Source of the DNA: Sandarakinorhabdus limnophila DSM 17366
GTDB lineage: Bacteria; Pseudomonadota; Alphaproteobacteria; Sphingomonadales; Sphingomonadaceae
Direction: 5' to 3'
NCBI RefSeq assembly: GCF_000420765.1
Contig: NZ_ATVO01000009.1
Span: 62,001-126,000 of the forward strand
Length of the DNA stretch: 64,000 bases
The position numbers and the translations under genes were made by a program. Shown one piece after another: positions 26,542 to 35,910 of this stretch (position 1 is its first letter; each line of letters begins with the position of its first letter). The notes under the pieces are model-generated. The model worked only from the letters and a program-made list of their open reading frames with translations. It did not search any database and was not told the DNA's origin.

Positions 26542-27930
26542 ATGACGGCCGCCATGGCCCCGACCGAGACGACCGGATCCGGCCTGTCGGCACTGCTGCG
26601 CCTTTCAGGGCCGGTTGTGGCATCGCGGCTGGGCATCATGGCAATGGGGCTGGTCGATACCATCGTGGTTGGCCGCTATAGCGCGGCGGAACTGGGTTAT
26701 CACGCGTTGGCCTGGGCGGTGACCGGCGTGGTGCTGACCACCGCGCTTGGGCTGCTTTCCGGTGTGCAGGTGATGACCAGCCAGGCCATCGGTAAAGGCC
26801 GCGAAGCCGATACCGGGGCGATCCTGCGGCGCGGGCTGGCCTATGCCACGTGGATTTCGGTGGCGTGCGCGCTGTTCCTTGCCGTGACCGGCGGGCCGAT
26901 GCTGGTGGCCTTCGATATGGCCCAGGGCCTGGCCGAAGGCGCGACCCTGGTATTGCAGGTGCAGGCGGTGTCGCTGGTGCCGATCATCGTTGCCGATGCC
27001 GGGCTGTTCTGGCTGGAAGCCCATGGCCGCGCCATTCCGGGCATGGTGGCGATGTGGCTGGCCAATATCGTCAATCTCATCGTCAATCTGTGGCTGGTGC
27101 CGGGGGACAATATGTTTGGCGTGCACGGGGCCGCGGCCAGCGCCTGGGCCACCTTTGCCAGCCGGCTGTTCCTGCTGGTGGTGCTGGCGGTCGTCATCCT
27201 GCGCTGGAGGCGCGCGCGGGAACTGGGCGTGCTGTCGCCGGCGCCGCGCGATCCCGTGGCAGCGCGGGCGATGCGCGCGGTCGGCTATGGCGCGGCGGTA
27301 AGCTACTTCATCGAAAGCTTGGCCTTTTCGGCGATGGCGGTGTTTGCCGGCTGGATCAGCGTCACGGCGGTGGCGATCTGGGCGGTGGTGATCAACGTGG
27401 CGGCAACAGTGTTCATGGTGCCGCTGGGGCTTTCGGTGGCGACATCGGTGCTGGTGGGCCGGGCCTATGGTGCGCGTGATCGGCGTGCCATGCTGGCTTC
27501 GGCCGGGCAGGGTTTCGGTGTGACAGCGGCGGTGCTGCTGATCGTGTCGCTGGGGGTGTGGTTGTTCCCCGAAGCCATTGCCGCGGCGTACTCCCGCGAA
27601 GCCGCCGTGGTGGCCGGCATCGCCAGCGCGATGATCCTTTCGAGCCTGTTCTTTGCTGCCGATGGCCTGCAGGTGGTGGCCGCGCAAGCACTGCGAGCAA
27701 GGTCAGACATCCGCGCGCCGGCGGTGATCCACATCTTTTCCTATGTGGTGGTGATGATGCCGCTGGCCTGGTGGTTGGGGGTGAAATCTGGCGGCGGTGT
27801 GGATGGGCTGATCTGGGCGATCGTCATCGCCAGCGCCTTGTCGGCCGTGTTGCTGTGGGGGCGGTTCGTGGCCCTGGGCCGCGCGCCGCTCACGCCGCCA
27901 GACGCGGCGCCCGTTTCGCTCCCCGTCTGA
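26542..27930 (+). CDS. MATE-family efflux transporter
   Basis: A 462-residue polytopic protein with twelve predicted spans in two homologous halves. The family look is clear: SGPVVASRLGIMAMGLVDTIVVGRY in the first span, GVQVMTSQAIGKGREADTGA in the first half, and GLSVATSVLVGRAYGARDRRAM in the second. MATE proteins export cationic drugs or metabolites in exchange for Na+ or H+. The substrate is unknown. Its last 41 bases overlap the 3' end of the convergent flavin monooxygenase. Confidence 0.9.
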   Translation: MTAAMAPTETTGSGLSALLRLSGPVVASRLGIMAMGLVDTIVVGRYSAAELGYHALAWAVTGVVLTTALGLLSGVQVMTSQAIGKGREADTGAILRRGLAYATWISVACALFLAVTGGPMLVAFDMAQGLAEGATLVLQVQAVSLVPIIVADAGLFWLEAHGRAIPGMVAMWLANIVNLIVNLWLVPGDNMFGVHGAAASAWATFASRLFLLVVLAVVILRWRRARELGVLSPAPRDPVAARAMRAVGYGAAVSYFIESLAFSAMAVFAGWISVTAVAIWAVVINVAATVFMVPLGLSVATSVLVGRAYGARDRRAMLASAGQGFGVTAAVLLIVSLGVWLFPEAIAAAYSREAAVVAGIASAMILSSLFFAADGLQVVAAQALRARSDIRAPAVIHIFSYVVVMMPLAWWLGVKSGGGVDGLIWAIVIASALSAVLLWGRFVALGRAPLTPPDAAPVSLPV

Positions 27931-29212
27931 TTTCGGCGGCCAGATCGGCCACATAAGGTTCGAAATTCACCTGCATCGTGTGGCGGCGGCTGGCGTAATA
28001 ATGGCCCTGGTAACGCTTTTCCTCGGCCACGATGGTCTGTGCCATCTCCTGCGAGGACGGCAGCGCATAACGGCCGGCCAGAAATGCCGCCAGCAGCTTT
28101 GACTGCTGCTCGGCGAGATTCACCAATGTTGGCAGCGTCTGCGCCAGCCCCATGAACCACAGGCCGTGCAGGGCGGGATCGGCCTGCACCATTCGTTTGT
28201 AGAGCGGGATGTGATTGTCGGTCACCCGCGCGTCGTCGGGCGACAGGAACGGGAATTCGATGTTGTAGCCCGTCGCGCAGATGATCGCGTCCAGCACTTC
28301 GCGGCTGCCATCGGTGAAGATCACGCCGTCGCCATCGAGCCGGGCGATGGCCGGCTTCACGCCGATGTCGCCGCTGCCGACCCGGGTCAGGAACTCGCCG
28401 CTCACCGTGGGGTGCGCATCGAGCGGCTCGTGATCGGGTGTAGGCAGGCCGTAATCTTCCATGTTGCCCACCAGGCTTTTCACCTTGCGTCGCCCGATCC
28501 AGCGCGCGATCGGCAGCGGCAGCCACGGCGGCGCGGCCTGCTTGTCGGCGGGCACCCCGTTGAAATATTTGGGCAAGACCCACACCCCGCGCCGGGTAGA
28601 GACGAAGCACTTCTCCGTGATGCTGCGCTGACCGAGTTCGGACGCGATATCGACCGCGCTGTTGCCCAGGCCAACGACCAGCACGCGCTTGCCGATCAGG
28701 TTTAGCGGCTCGAACGGCGTGCGATAATCATGGGCGTGGATGATGGTGCCGTTGAACGGGCCCTCCCACACCGGGCGGTTCGGGCTCCAGTGGTGGCCGT
28801 TGGCCACGACGACCGCGCGATAAGCCTTGGTGCCATTCTTGGTGGTGACGTCCCAATTGCCGTCGCTGCGCCGCGCCACCTTCGTCACCGGCGTTTCGAA
28901 CTGGATCAGGCCCCGCAGCCCGAAATGATCGACATAATCGTTGAAATATTGGGCGATCAGGCTGTGGTGCGGGAAATCCGGCCAGTCGGGGGGCACCGGA
29001 TATTCCGCGAACTGCAGCCGCCATTTCGAGGTATCGATGTGCAGCGACTGATAGGCACTGCTCATGCCGTTGGGGTTGTTGTAGGCCCAGTTGCCGCCGA
29101 TCCGGTCCGACGCTTCGAACCAGTCGAACACCACCCCCTCGTCGCGCAGACGCTTGGCGGTGGTGAAACCGGAACAGCCGGCACCGATCAGGGCAACAGG
29201 AAGCGGGCTCAT
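27890..29212 (-). CDS. Flavin-containing monooxygenase (FMO/BVMO class B)
   Basis: A 440-residue flavoprotein. The FAD motif GAGCSG is at residues 10-15. A second NADPH-binding Rossmann motif, VVGLGNSAVDIASEL, appears mid-protein. The ATG motif occurs as IICATGYNIEFPFL. These indicate an NADPH-dependent oxygenation enzyme, N/S-hydroxylating or Baeyer-Villiger. The substrate is unknown. The start is ATG 29212, with AGGA eight bases before it. A second ATG nine bases upstream would place the ribosome site wrongly. It diverges from zwf. Confidence 0.87.
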   Translation of the reverse strand: MSPLPVALIGAGCSGFTTAKRLRDEGVVFDWFEASDRIGGNWAYNNPNGMSSAYQSLHIDTSKWRLQFAEYPVPPDWPDFPHHSLIAQYFNDYVDHFGLRGLIQFETPVTKVARRSDGNWDVTTKNGTKAYRAVVVANGHHWSPNRPVWEGPFNGTIIHAHDYRTPFEPLNLIGKRVLVVGLGNSAVDIASELGQRSITEKCFVSTRRGVWVLPKYFNGVPADKQAAPPWLPLPIARWIGRRKVKSLVGNMEDYGLPTPDHEPLDAHPTVSGEFLTRVGSGDIGVKPAIARLDGDGVIFTDGSREVLDAIICATGYNIEFPFLSPDDARVTDNHIPLYKRMVQADPALHGLWFMGLAQTLPTLVNLAEQQSKLLAAFLAGRYALPSSQEMAQTIVAEEKRYQGHYYASRRHTMQVNFEPYVADLAAEIRRGAKRAPRLAA

Positions 29213-29320
29213 GGCAACCATCCTAGGCAGATGTGGCGGACGCGCCACCTGACGCTTTGCAGGTGCCACCGCGGCCAATCGCCTTGCCGGCGGACACGCA
29301 ATGCTGTTCAAGGCTAGGGC

Positions 29321-30766
29321 ATGACCGCTGCCACATCCCTGCTGCTGTTCGGTGCCACTGGCGATCTGTCGCGGCGGATGCTGATCCCCTCGCTGTTTGG
29401 CCTGCACGGTGATGGCCTGCTTCACCCCGATCTCAGAATAATCGGCACCGCCCGTTCCACGCTCGACAGCGGCAGTTTCCGCGAGCTGGCGGCCAAAGCG
29501 TTGGAACAGCATCTGGAGGCGGATCGCCGCCCGCCTGCCGCGGTGGCCAGCTTCCTTGATCGGCTGGCCTATGTGCCGCTGGACGCCAGCCGCACCGAAG
29601 GCTTTGCCGCACTCGCCGCTGAAGTGGGCGATCCGTGCCGGCTGGCAATCTTCCTGTCCACCGCGCCCAGCCTGTTCGGATCGACGATTGCCGGGCTGTC
29701 GAGTGCCGGGCTGGCCTGTGCAGGCGCTCGCCTCGCGCTGGAAAAGCCGCTGGGCCACGATCTGGCCAGCAGCCGGGCGATCAACGATGCCGTGGCCGCT
29801 GCCTACCCCGAAAGCCAGATTTTCCGCATCGATCATTATCTAGGCAAGGAAACCGTCCAGAACCTGCTCGCCCTGCGCTTCGGCAACATCTTATTCGAAC
29901 CGCTGTGGAACGCCACCGGCATCCAGTCCGTCCAGATCAGCGTCGGCGAGACGGTGGGGCTGGAAGGCCGCGGCGATTATTATGACGGCATGGGCGCCCT
30001 GCGCGACATGGTGCAGAACCACATGCTGCAACTGCTGGCGCTGGTCGCCATGGAACCGCCGGCGCGGCTTGATCCGGCGGCCGTGCGCGATGAAAAGGTG
30101 AAGGTGCTGCGCTCGCTCAGGCCGATCACCGCCCGCGAAGTGGAAAGCCACAGCGTGCGCGGCCAATATGGCGCTGGTGCCATATTGGGCCAGCCGGTGC
30201 CCGGTTATCTGGATGAGCTGGCCAAGCCTTCGGATACCGAAACCTTCGTGGCACTGAAGGCACATGTCGACAATTGGCGCTGGAAGGGCGTGCCTTTCTA
30301 TCTGCGCACCGGCAAGCGCGTGCCGGAACGGGTGAGCGAGATCATCGTGCAGTTCCGCCACGTGCCGCATTCGATGTTCGGCGATGCCGCGTTGAAAGCC
30401 AACAAGCTGATCATCTCCATCCAGCCTGACGAGAATGTTGGCCTGCAGATGATGGCCAAGGTGCCGGGGCTGGACCGCGACGGGCTGAAATTGCGCGCCG
30501 TGCCGCTCGATATCGGCATGACCAACGCCTTTGCCGATGTGCGCCGGCGCATTGCCTATGAACGGCTGATGCTCGATCTGGTCGAAGGTCGGCAAACGCT
30601 GTTCGTGCGCCGCGACGAGGTGGAAGCACAATGGACCTGGATCGACGCCATCCGCGCCGGCTGGGCCCAGACCGGCATGGCCGTGAAGCCCTATGCCGCC
30701 GGCAACTGGGGCCCGGCCGCCGCCATTGCACTGACCGAGCGCGACGGCGTGAGTTGGCATGACTGA
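29321..30766 (+). CDS. zwf: Glucose-6-phosphate 1-dehydrogenase
   Basis: A 481-residue enzyme oxidising glucose 6-phosphate to 6-phosphogluconolactone, feeding the Entner-Doudoroff pathway. The coenzyme motif GATGDL is at 11-16, and the substrate and catalytic motif RIDHYLGKE at 169-177. The length is normal. The glk start overlaps its end by eight bases, so the two are translationally coupled. The lactonase (pgl) and dehydratase (edd) genes that commonly follow zwf in alphaproteobacteria are absent from this operon. Confidence 0.96.
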   Translation: MTAATSLLLFGATGDLSRRMLIPSLFGLHGDGLLHPDLRIIGTARSTLDSGSFRELAAKALEQHLEADRRPPAAVASFLDRLAYVPLDASRTEGFAALAAEVGDPCRLAIFLSTAPSLFGSTIAGLSSAGLACAGARLALEKPLGHDLASSRAINDAVAAAYPESQIFRIDHYLGKETVQNLLALRFGNILFEPLWNATGIQSVQISVGETVGLEGRGDYYDGMGALRDMVQNHMLQLLALVAMEPPARLDPAAVRDEKVKVLRSLRPITAREVESHSVRGQYGAGAILGQPVPGYLDELAKPSDTETFVALKAHVDNWRWKGVPFYLRTGKRVPERVSEIIVQFRHVPHSMFGDAALKANKLIISIQPDENVGLQMMAKVPGLDRDGLKLRAVPLDIGMTNAFADVRRRIAYERLMLDLVEGRQTLFVRRDEVEAQWTWIDAIRAGWAQTGMAVKPYAAGNWGPAAAIALTERDGVSWHD

Positions 30767-31733
30767 GCTTGTGGCCGCCGACATCGGTGGCACGCACGCC
30801 CGGTTTGCGCTCGCGCGGCTGGATGGCGCTGGCAACGTTGTGGCGCTGGATGAACCGGTGGTGATGCGCTGCGCCGAACATGCGTCGTTACAGATGGCGT
30901 GGGAGACCTTCGGAACCACCATTGGCCGGCCGCTGCCGCGTGCCGCCGCCATTGCCGTGGCTGGCCCGGTGGTGGGCAAAGAGCTGAAGCTGACCAACAA
31001 TCCCTGGGTGATCCGCCCGGCAATGGTGAACAAGAAACTGGGCGTTGACGCCCATGTGCTGGTCAATGATTTCGAAGCTGTGGCCTATGCCGTAGGGGCC
31101 TGCGGGGAAGGCGCGTTCCAGCATATCTGTGGGCCCGATGTGCCGTTGCCCGACACAGGCACCATTTCCGTGCTGGGCCCCGGCACCGGTCTGGGGGTGG
31201 GCCTGCTGGTGAAACGCGGTGGCCCTGACTGGCAGGTGCTGCCCACCGAAGGCAGCCATGGCGATTTTTCGCCGGTGGACAGCCTGGAAGACGCGATCCT
31301 GGCGCATTTCCGTCGCCGCTTTGGCCGGGTTTCGGCGGAACGGGTGATTTCCGGGCCGGGCCTGGCCGACATCCACGCGGCGCTGGCGGCGCTGGACGAT
31401 CGGGCCATCCAGCCGATGGACGACAAGACCCTGTGGAGCCTGGCCATGAGCGGTGAAGACAGCCTGGCTGCCGCCGCGCTCGACCGCTTCGCCCAAGCGC
31501 TGGGGACGTTCGCGGGCAATATCGCGCTAGCGCATGGGGCTGGCGGCGTGGTAATTGGTGGTGGGCTGGGCGCTCGCCTGGCCGATCATTTGCCGCGTTC
31601 CGGTTTTGCCGGGCGCTTTGCCGCGAAGGGCCGGTTTGAAACGCTGATGCGCAGCCTTCCCGTCAAGCTGATCACCCACCCGCAGCCCGGCCTGTTCGGT
31701 GCTGCCGCCGCCTTTGGCCGAAAGAAGCGATGA
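30759..31733 (+). CDS. glk: Glucokinase (Glk family)
   Basis: A 324-residue kinase phosphorylating glucose with ATP. The phosphate-binding loop AADIGGTHARFAL lies at the N-terminus. Further motifs are KLTNNPWVI, VLVNDFEAVAYA with its catalytic aspartate, and the adenine-binding GPGTGLGVGLL. GGVVIGGGLGARLA lies near the end. It belongs to the PF02685 glucokinase family rather than ROK. It overlaps zwf at its start and eda at its end, forming a zwf-glk-eda unit for glucose entry into the Entner-Doudoroff route. Confidence 0.94.
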   Translation: MTELVAADIGGTHARFALARLDGAGNVVALDEPVVMRCAEHASLQMAWETFGTTIGRPLPRAAAIAVAGPVVGKELKLTNNPWVIRPAMVNKKLGVDAHVLVNDFEAVAYAVGACGEGAFQHICGPDVPLPDTGTISVLGPGTGLGVGLLVKRGGPDWQVLPTEGSHGDFSPVDSLEDAILAHFRRRFGRVSAERVISGPGLADIHAALAALDDRAIQPMDDKTLWSLAMSGEDSLAAAALDRFAQALGTFAGNIALAHGAGGVVIGGGLGARLADHLPRSGFAGRFAAKGRFETLMRSLPVKLITHPQPGLFGAAAAFGRKKR

Positions 31734-32344
31734 TGGATATCGACAGCGTGATGGGCCTGGCGCCGGTGATCCCGGTTCTGATGGTGGACGATATCGCCCA
31801 CGCCCGGCCGCTGGCGGAAGCGCTGGTGGCCGGCGGCCTGCCGGTGCTGGAAGTGACGCTGCGCACGCCGGTCGCGCTGGACGTGATCACCGAAATGGCC
31901 AAGGTGCCAGGTGCCGTCGTCGGCGCCGGCACGGTGATTTCGTCGGGTGATCTTGCCGCCGCGCTGGTGGCCGGGGCGCGCTTTGTCGTTTCGCCCGGCA
32001 TCACGGCAGCGCTAGGATCGGCGGCGCGCACCAGCGGTGTGCCGTTCCTGCCTGGCGTCTCCAGCGCCAGCGACATTATCCGTGCCCAGGAAATGGGCTT
32101 CAACCGGCTGAAATTCTTCCCGGCGGTGGCCGCAGGCGGCCTGCCGATGCTGCGCGCGCTGACCGCGCCGTTTCGCAACGTGCGCTTCTGCCCCACCGGC
32201 GGCATCACGCTTGAAAGCGCGCCGGAATGGCTTGCGGACCCGGCCGTCGCCTGTGTGGGCGGCAGCTGGATCGCCAAGCGCGGCGAAACGGATTGGGCCG
32301 CGATCGAAGCGCGGGCGCGAGCAGCAGCAGCCCTGCGCGACTGA
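31730..32344 (+). CDS. eda: 2-dehydro-3-deoxyphosphogluconate (KDPG) aldolase
   Basis: A 204-residue class I aldolase that splits KDPG into pyruvate and glyceraldehyde 3-phosphate. The Schiff-base lysine is K128 in RLKFFPA. The catalytic E41 and R45 lie in EVTLRTP. The phosphate-binding PTGGI is present near the end. The ATG at 31730 overlaps the glk stop, and a second ATG follows directly. Its stop abuts the stop of the convergent ABC permease with no spacer. Confidence 0.95.
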   Translation: MMDIDSVMGLAPVIPVLMVDDIAHARPLAEALVAGGLPVLEVTLRTPVALDVITEMAKVPGAVVGAGTVISSGDLAAALVAGARFVVSPGITAALGSAARTSGVPFLPGVSSASDIIRAQEMGFNRLKFFPAVAAGGLPMLRALTAPFRNVRFCPTGGITLESAPEWLADPAVACVGGSWIAKRGETDWAAIEARARAAAALRD

Positions 32345-33814
32345 TCACTCAGCCGGTTTCGGCCGGAACCACCACACGCCCGCCAGCATCAGCGCCGGCA
32401 CCACCAGCACCGCCAGAGTCCACCAGCTGCCAGTCAGAATCAGCCGCGTTGCACCGGCGAGGCTACCCAGCAGTACGAATTCCCCCACCGCCATCAGCAG
32501 CGAACTGCGATAGCGTTTGCGAAAGGCGCTGCGGCGAGCGGGCGGCTGGGTCCAGGCCTGCATGGCCGCACTGGCGAGGCCAGCCACCAGCGCCATCGGC
32601 AGCATCACCGCCACCGCGACCGGGGACTTCGGCAGCACCACCAGCGCCAGCACGGACACCATCAGCAACGGCGGGGTAAGCGCCGCTGCCAGTTTGGCCC
32701 GAATAGCAACGCCCGGGCGCAAGGGGGCAGCCGCAATCAGATCGGGCGCATCTTCGGCGCACAGTACCAGCCAGGCCAGCGACGAGGATAAGGCGCCGGC
32801 CAGAAACACGCCGGCCGCCGCCAGCCGCGCCGGCGTCACCTGGCCATCGGTGAAGATCAGCGCCAGAATCGGCACCATGAACACCAGCTGCTGGCCGATC
32901 TGCGAAATCAGTTCCGGATCGCGACCCAGCAATTTCAGTTCCTTGCCGAACAACACGGCCGTGGCGCTGCCGCCAAAGCGCACCGCCCGGCCGCGGCGCG
33001 GCACATGGGGGGCCGCGGTGGGATCGGCCGGCGCTGCCTCCATCCGGCTCGCCGCCAGCCACGCCGAACATTGCGATGCCGCCAACGCCAGCCCCAGCAC
33101 GGTGATCAGCGGCAGCGGCTGGCCAAACACCGCCTGCGCTGGCCAATCAAGCGGTGCGGGTGGGCGCTGTGAAAAATAGGTCAATTGGGCATCGAACCAT
33201 TTGGGGGCAAAATTGGGCGCCTGGCCCAGCGCAAACACGGCCGCCGCGAGGCCAACCCCAGCCACCTGCGCCACCAGCTTGGCCAGCTTGGGGCCAAGCA
33301 GGCGATCCAGCAGCGTGGCGATGGTGAGCGCCAGTGCGGTCGCCACCAGCGCCACCGACATCACCACAAGTGGGCCGGCCACCCAGGTGACATGGCCAAA
33401 AGCCGCGGAAAACAGGAAGAAGGGCGCGGTGAGCAGGAGGAACGGCAGCGCCACCACCGCCTGCACGCCCGCCACCCGGGCCGCCACCACCCGAGCCACC
33501 GGCAGCGGCGCGGTGAGCAGCAATTCCAGCTCGCCGCGATCCCGGCCCAGCCGCAGCACATGGGCATAGGCGGAACTGACCATCACCAGCATCATGCCCA
33601 GCAGCACCGCGCCGACCGAACCGAGCGCGGCCAGCGGCAGATCGGCGCCGCCCCGCACACGCCACGCCATCACCGCACCGCCAGCAATCGGCAACAGCGC
33701 CAGCAGCAGCATGGCGATGATGCGCCCCCAGCGGCCTTCACGGCCACGCGCCTTCACCCGCACATCGTGCAGCACCAGCCACGGCAGGCTGCCCGGCCGC
33801 GCCAGCGCAATCAT
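32345..33814 (-). CDS. ABC transporter permease (ABC-2-like), function unknown
   Basis: A 489-residue polytopic membrane protein with about ten to twelve predicted spans (for example IIAMLLLALLPIAGGAVMAW and LVVMSVALVATALALTIATLL). It is coupled to the ATPase gene upstream by an ATGA overlap (33811-33814). It resembles large exporter permeases paired with an ATPase of the CcmA/NatA kind. No substrate clue is visible. A conserved cytoplasmic segment LFGKELKLLGRDPELISQ in the second half is typical of this type. Confidence 0.82.
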   Translation of the reverse strand: MIALARPGSLPWLVLHDVRVKARGREGRWGRIIAMLLLALLPIAGGAVMAWRVRGGADLPLAALGSVGAVLLGMMLVMVSSAYAHVLRLGRDRGELELLLTAPLPVARVVAARVAGVQAVVALPFLLLTAPFFLFSAAFGHVTWVAGPLVVMSVALVATALALTIATLLDRLLGPKLAKLVAQVAGVGLAAAVFALGQAPNFAPKWFDAQLTYFSQRPPAPLDWPAQAVFGQPLPLITVLGLALAASQCSAWLAASRMEAAPADPTAAPHVPRRGRAVRFGGSATAVLFGKELKLLGRDPELISQIGQQLVFMVPILALIFTDGQVTPARLAAAGVFLAGALSSSLAWLVLCAEDAPDLIAAAPLRPGVAIRAKLAAALTPPLLMVSVLALVVLPKSPVAVAVMLPMALVAGLASAAMQAWTQPPARRSAFRKRYRSSLLMAVGEFVLLGSLAGATRLILTGSWWTLAVLVVPALMLAGVWWFRPKPAE

Positions 33815-34560
33815 GCCGGCACGTCTTCCTGTGCCAGTTCAAGGAACAATTGTTCCAGCGTGGTGCCTTCAGCCCGGCCGGCGGAAAGCTCGGCCATGCT
33901 GCCTTCCGCCACCAGCTTGCCGGCGCGGATGATGCCAATGCGCTGGGCAATGCGTTCGGCCACTTCCAATATGTGCGTCGTCAGGATCACGGTGCCGCCC
34001 GCCGCGACCTGTTCAAGCAATATGTCCTTCACCGAACGCGCCGCGGCGGCATCAAGCCCGGTGAGCGGTTCATCAAGGATGAGCAGGCGTGGTTCGTGGA
34101 TGAGCGCGCCAGCCAGCGCCAGTTTCTGCTTCATGCCGCGCGAAAAGCCTTCGCAGCGGCTGTCGCGCTTGTCCCACAGGGTCAGGCGCTTCAGCAAGGC
34201 TTCGGCGCGCGGTTCGGCGTCAGCAGCCGGCACGTTCCACAGGCCGGCGATGAAGGCCAGATACTCGATGGGTGTCAGCTTGTCGTACAGCAAGGGCTCG
34301 TCGGGCAGCCAGGCGATCAGGCGCTTGGCCGCAATCGGATCGGCCAGCGCATCCACCCCGAACACGCTGATATCCCCGGCGTCAGGGCGGGCGAGGCCCG
34401 TAACCATCCTGAGCGTTGTCGTCTTGCCGGCGCCATTCGGGCCCAGCAGCGCATAGATCTGCCCGGCCGGCACGACGAGATCGAGGCCATTCACGGCCAG
34501 AAAGCCGTCAAAGGCCTTGGCCAGGCCGTGGATCTGTAGGGCAGGAATCAGAGCGTGCAT
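33811..34560 (-). CDS. ABC transporter ATP-binding protein
   Basis: A 249-residue ATPase subunit. Walker A is GPNGAGKTTTLRMVTG near residue 40, the signature region is SRGMKQKLALAGALIHEP (a variant of LSGGQ), and Walker B is LLILDEPLTGLDAAAA. The H-loop is in ILTTHILEVAERI. It is the energy-supplying partner of the downstream permease. The signature is the Gly-Met-Lys type common in ABC-2 exporters. It diverges from the beta-helix/cytochrome operon. Confidence 0.9.
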   Translation of the reverse strand: MHALIPALQIHGLAKAFDGFLAVNGLDLVVPAGQIYALLGPNGAGKTTTLRMVTGLARPDAGDISVFGVDALADPIAAKRLIAWLPDEPLLYDKLTPIEYLAFIAGLWNVPAADAEPRAEALLKRLTLWDKRDSRCEGFSRGMKQKLALAGALIHEPRLLILDEPLTGLDAAAARSVKDILLEQVAAGGTVILTTHILEVAERIAQRIGIIRAGKLVAEGSMAELSAGRAEGTTLEQLFLELAQEDVPA

Positions 34561-34692
34561 GGGCGCATCGATAACAAACCCCCGACGCCAATGCGATAAA
34601 TGGGCGTTAACCGGACGAATTCAGGGGTTGAGTGGCACTGCAGAAGGGCGGAAAGTCATTCCCAAGAATAGGAACCGGGGAAGGATCACCAC

Positions 34693-35910
34693 ATGCGCAT
34701 GGCGCTTCTGATTGCACTCTTGGCCAGTTCATCGCTGGCGCAGGCGAAGATGATCCACGTCGGGCCGGGCGGCAACGCCCAGGAAAAGTTGCAAACCGCG
34801 CTGATCGAAGCCCAGCCGGGTGACACGGTGCATATCGCGGCCGGGCGTTATGCGCTCGCAGATGGTCTGTCGCTCGATGTCGATGGCGTCACCGTTAAAG
34901 GCGACGGACCGGACAAGACCATCCTTGATTTCACCGCGCAGAAAGTCGCCGGCGAAGGCCTGCTGATCACGTCGGACAATGTGGTGGTGCGCGATCTGGG
35001 AATCGAGAATGCCGCCGGCAACGGGGTGAAATCCAAGGGCAGCGACGGCATCGCGCTGGTCAATCTCAGGGTGGAATGGACCGGCGGGCCGAAATCCACC
35101 AACGGCGCCTATGGCCTGTATCCGGTCAGTTCCAAGAACGTACTGATCGACCGGTCGGTGGTGAAGGGCGCTTCGGATGCCGGCATCTATGTGGGCCAGT
35201 CGCAGAACATCATCGTGCGGAACAGCCGGGCCGAAATGAACGTCGCCGGGATCGAGATCGAGAACAGCTATGACGCCGACGTGGTGGGCAACACCGCCAC
35301 CAACAATGCCGGCGGTATCCTGGTGTTCGATCTGCCCGATCTGCCGCAACAGGGCGGCCGCAACGTGAAGCTGACGAACAATCAGGTGATCGCCAATAAT
35401 CATGTGAACTTCGCCGCGCCCGGCAATATCGTGGCGGGCGTGCCATCGGGCACCGGCATCATGGTGATGGCCAATGCCAAGGTGATGGTGGAAAACAACC
35501 ACGTGATGGGCAACAACGGCAGCGCCGTGATGATCGTCGCCTATACCCAGGCCTTCACTGACAAGGCCTACAACCCGCTGCCGCGCAGTGTATCGGTGGC
35601 CGGCAATCATTTCATGGACAACGGCAAGGCCCCGGCCTTTGCCGGCGGCAAGGAGATTGCCGCAGCCGTGGGCGGTACCATTCCGCCGGTGCTGTGGGAT
35701 GGCATCACCCGCTATGCCGTGCCGGGCGGTGGCGGCGAGAAGCTGGCCGAGGGCGGCATCAACATCGATGCACCGGGCATCAGCCTCAATCTGGGCCTGC
35801 AAGGCACGCCAGCCACCCAGGCCAGGCCTGCGCCGATGCAGCAAAATCTGGTGGTGAGCACACGGCCCGCCATCGTGCTGCCGGCAGCGCTGGAGGCGCG
35901 CGCCAAGTGA
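34693..35910 (+). CDS. Exported parallel beta-helix protein (partner of diheme cytochrome)
   Basis: A 405-residue exported protein. The signal peptide is MALLIALLASSSLAQAKM. A right-handed parallel beta-helix follows, built from imperfect repeats of about 22-24 residues (for example VLIDRSVVKGASDAGIYVGQ, then NIIVRNSRAEMNVAGIEIEN, then ADVVGNTATNNAGGILVFD). This is the fold of polysaccharide-active or surface carbohydrate proteins. It overlaps the start of a diheme cytochrome by four bases, a pairing I recall from HNE_0200/SO2930-type protein families. The role is unknown. AAGGA lies before the ATG. Confidence 0.82.
   Translation: MRMALLIALLASSSLAQAKMIHVGPGGNAQEKLQTALIEAQPGDTVHIAAGRYALADGLSLDVDGVTVKGDGPDKTILDFTAQKVAGEGLLITSDNVVVRDLGIENAAGNGVKSKGSDGIALVNLRVEWTGGPKSTNGAYGLYPVSSKNVLIDRSVVKGASDAGIYVGQSQNIIVRNSRAEMNVAGIEIENSYDADVVGNTATNNAGGILVFDLPDLPQQGGRNVKLTNNQVIANNHVNFAAPGNIVAGVPSGTGIMVMANAKVMVENNHVMGNNGSAVMIVAYTQAFTDKAYNPLPRSVSVAGNHFMDNGKAPAFAGGKEIAAAVGGTIPPVLWDGITRYAVPGGGGEKLAEGGINIDAPGISLNLGLQGTPATQARPAPMQQNLVVSTRPAIVLPAALEARAK

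Noticed and set aside
28166-28705. A 179-codon frame antisense to the flavin monooxygenase
   Set aside because: It is a shadow frame with no start signal and no domain, and the monooxygenase carries FAD and NADPH motifs.
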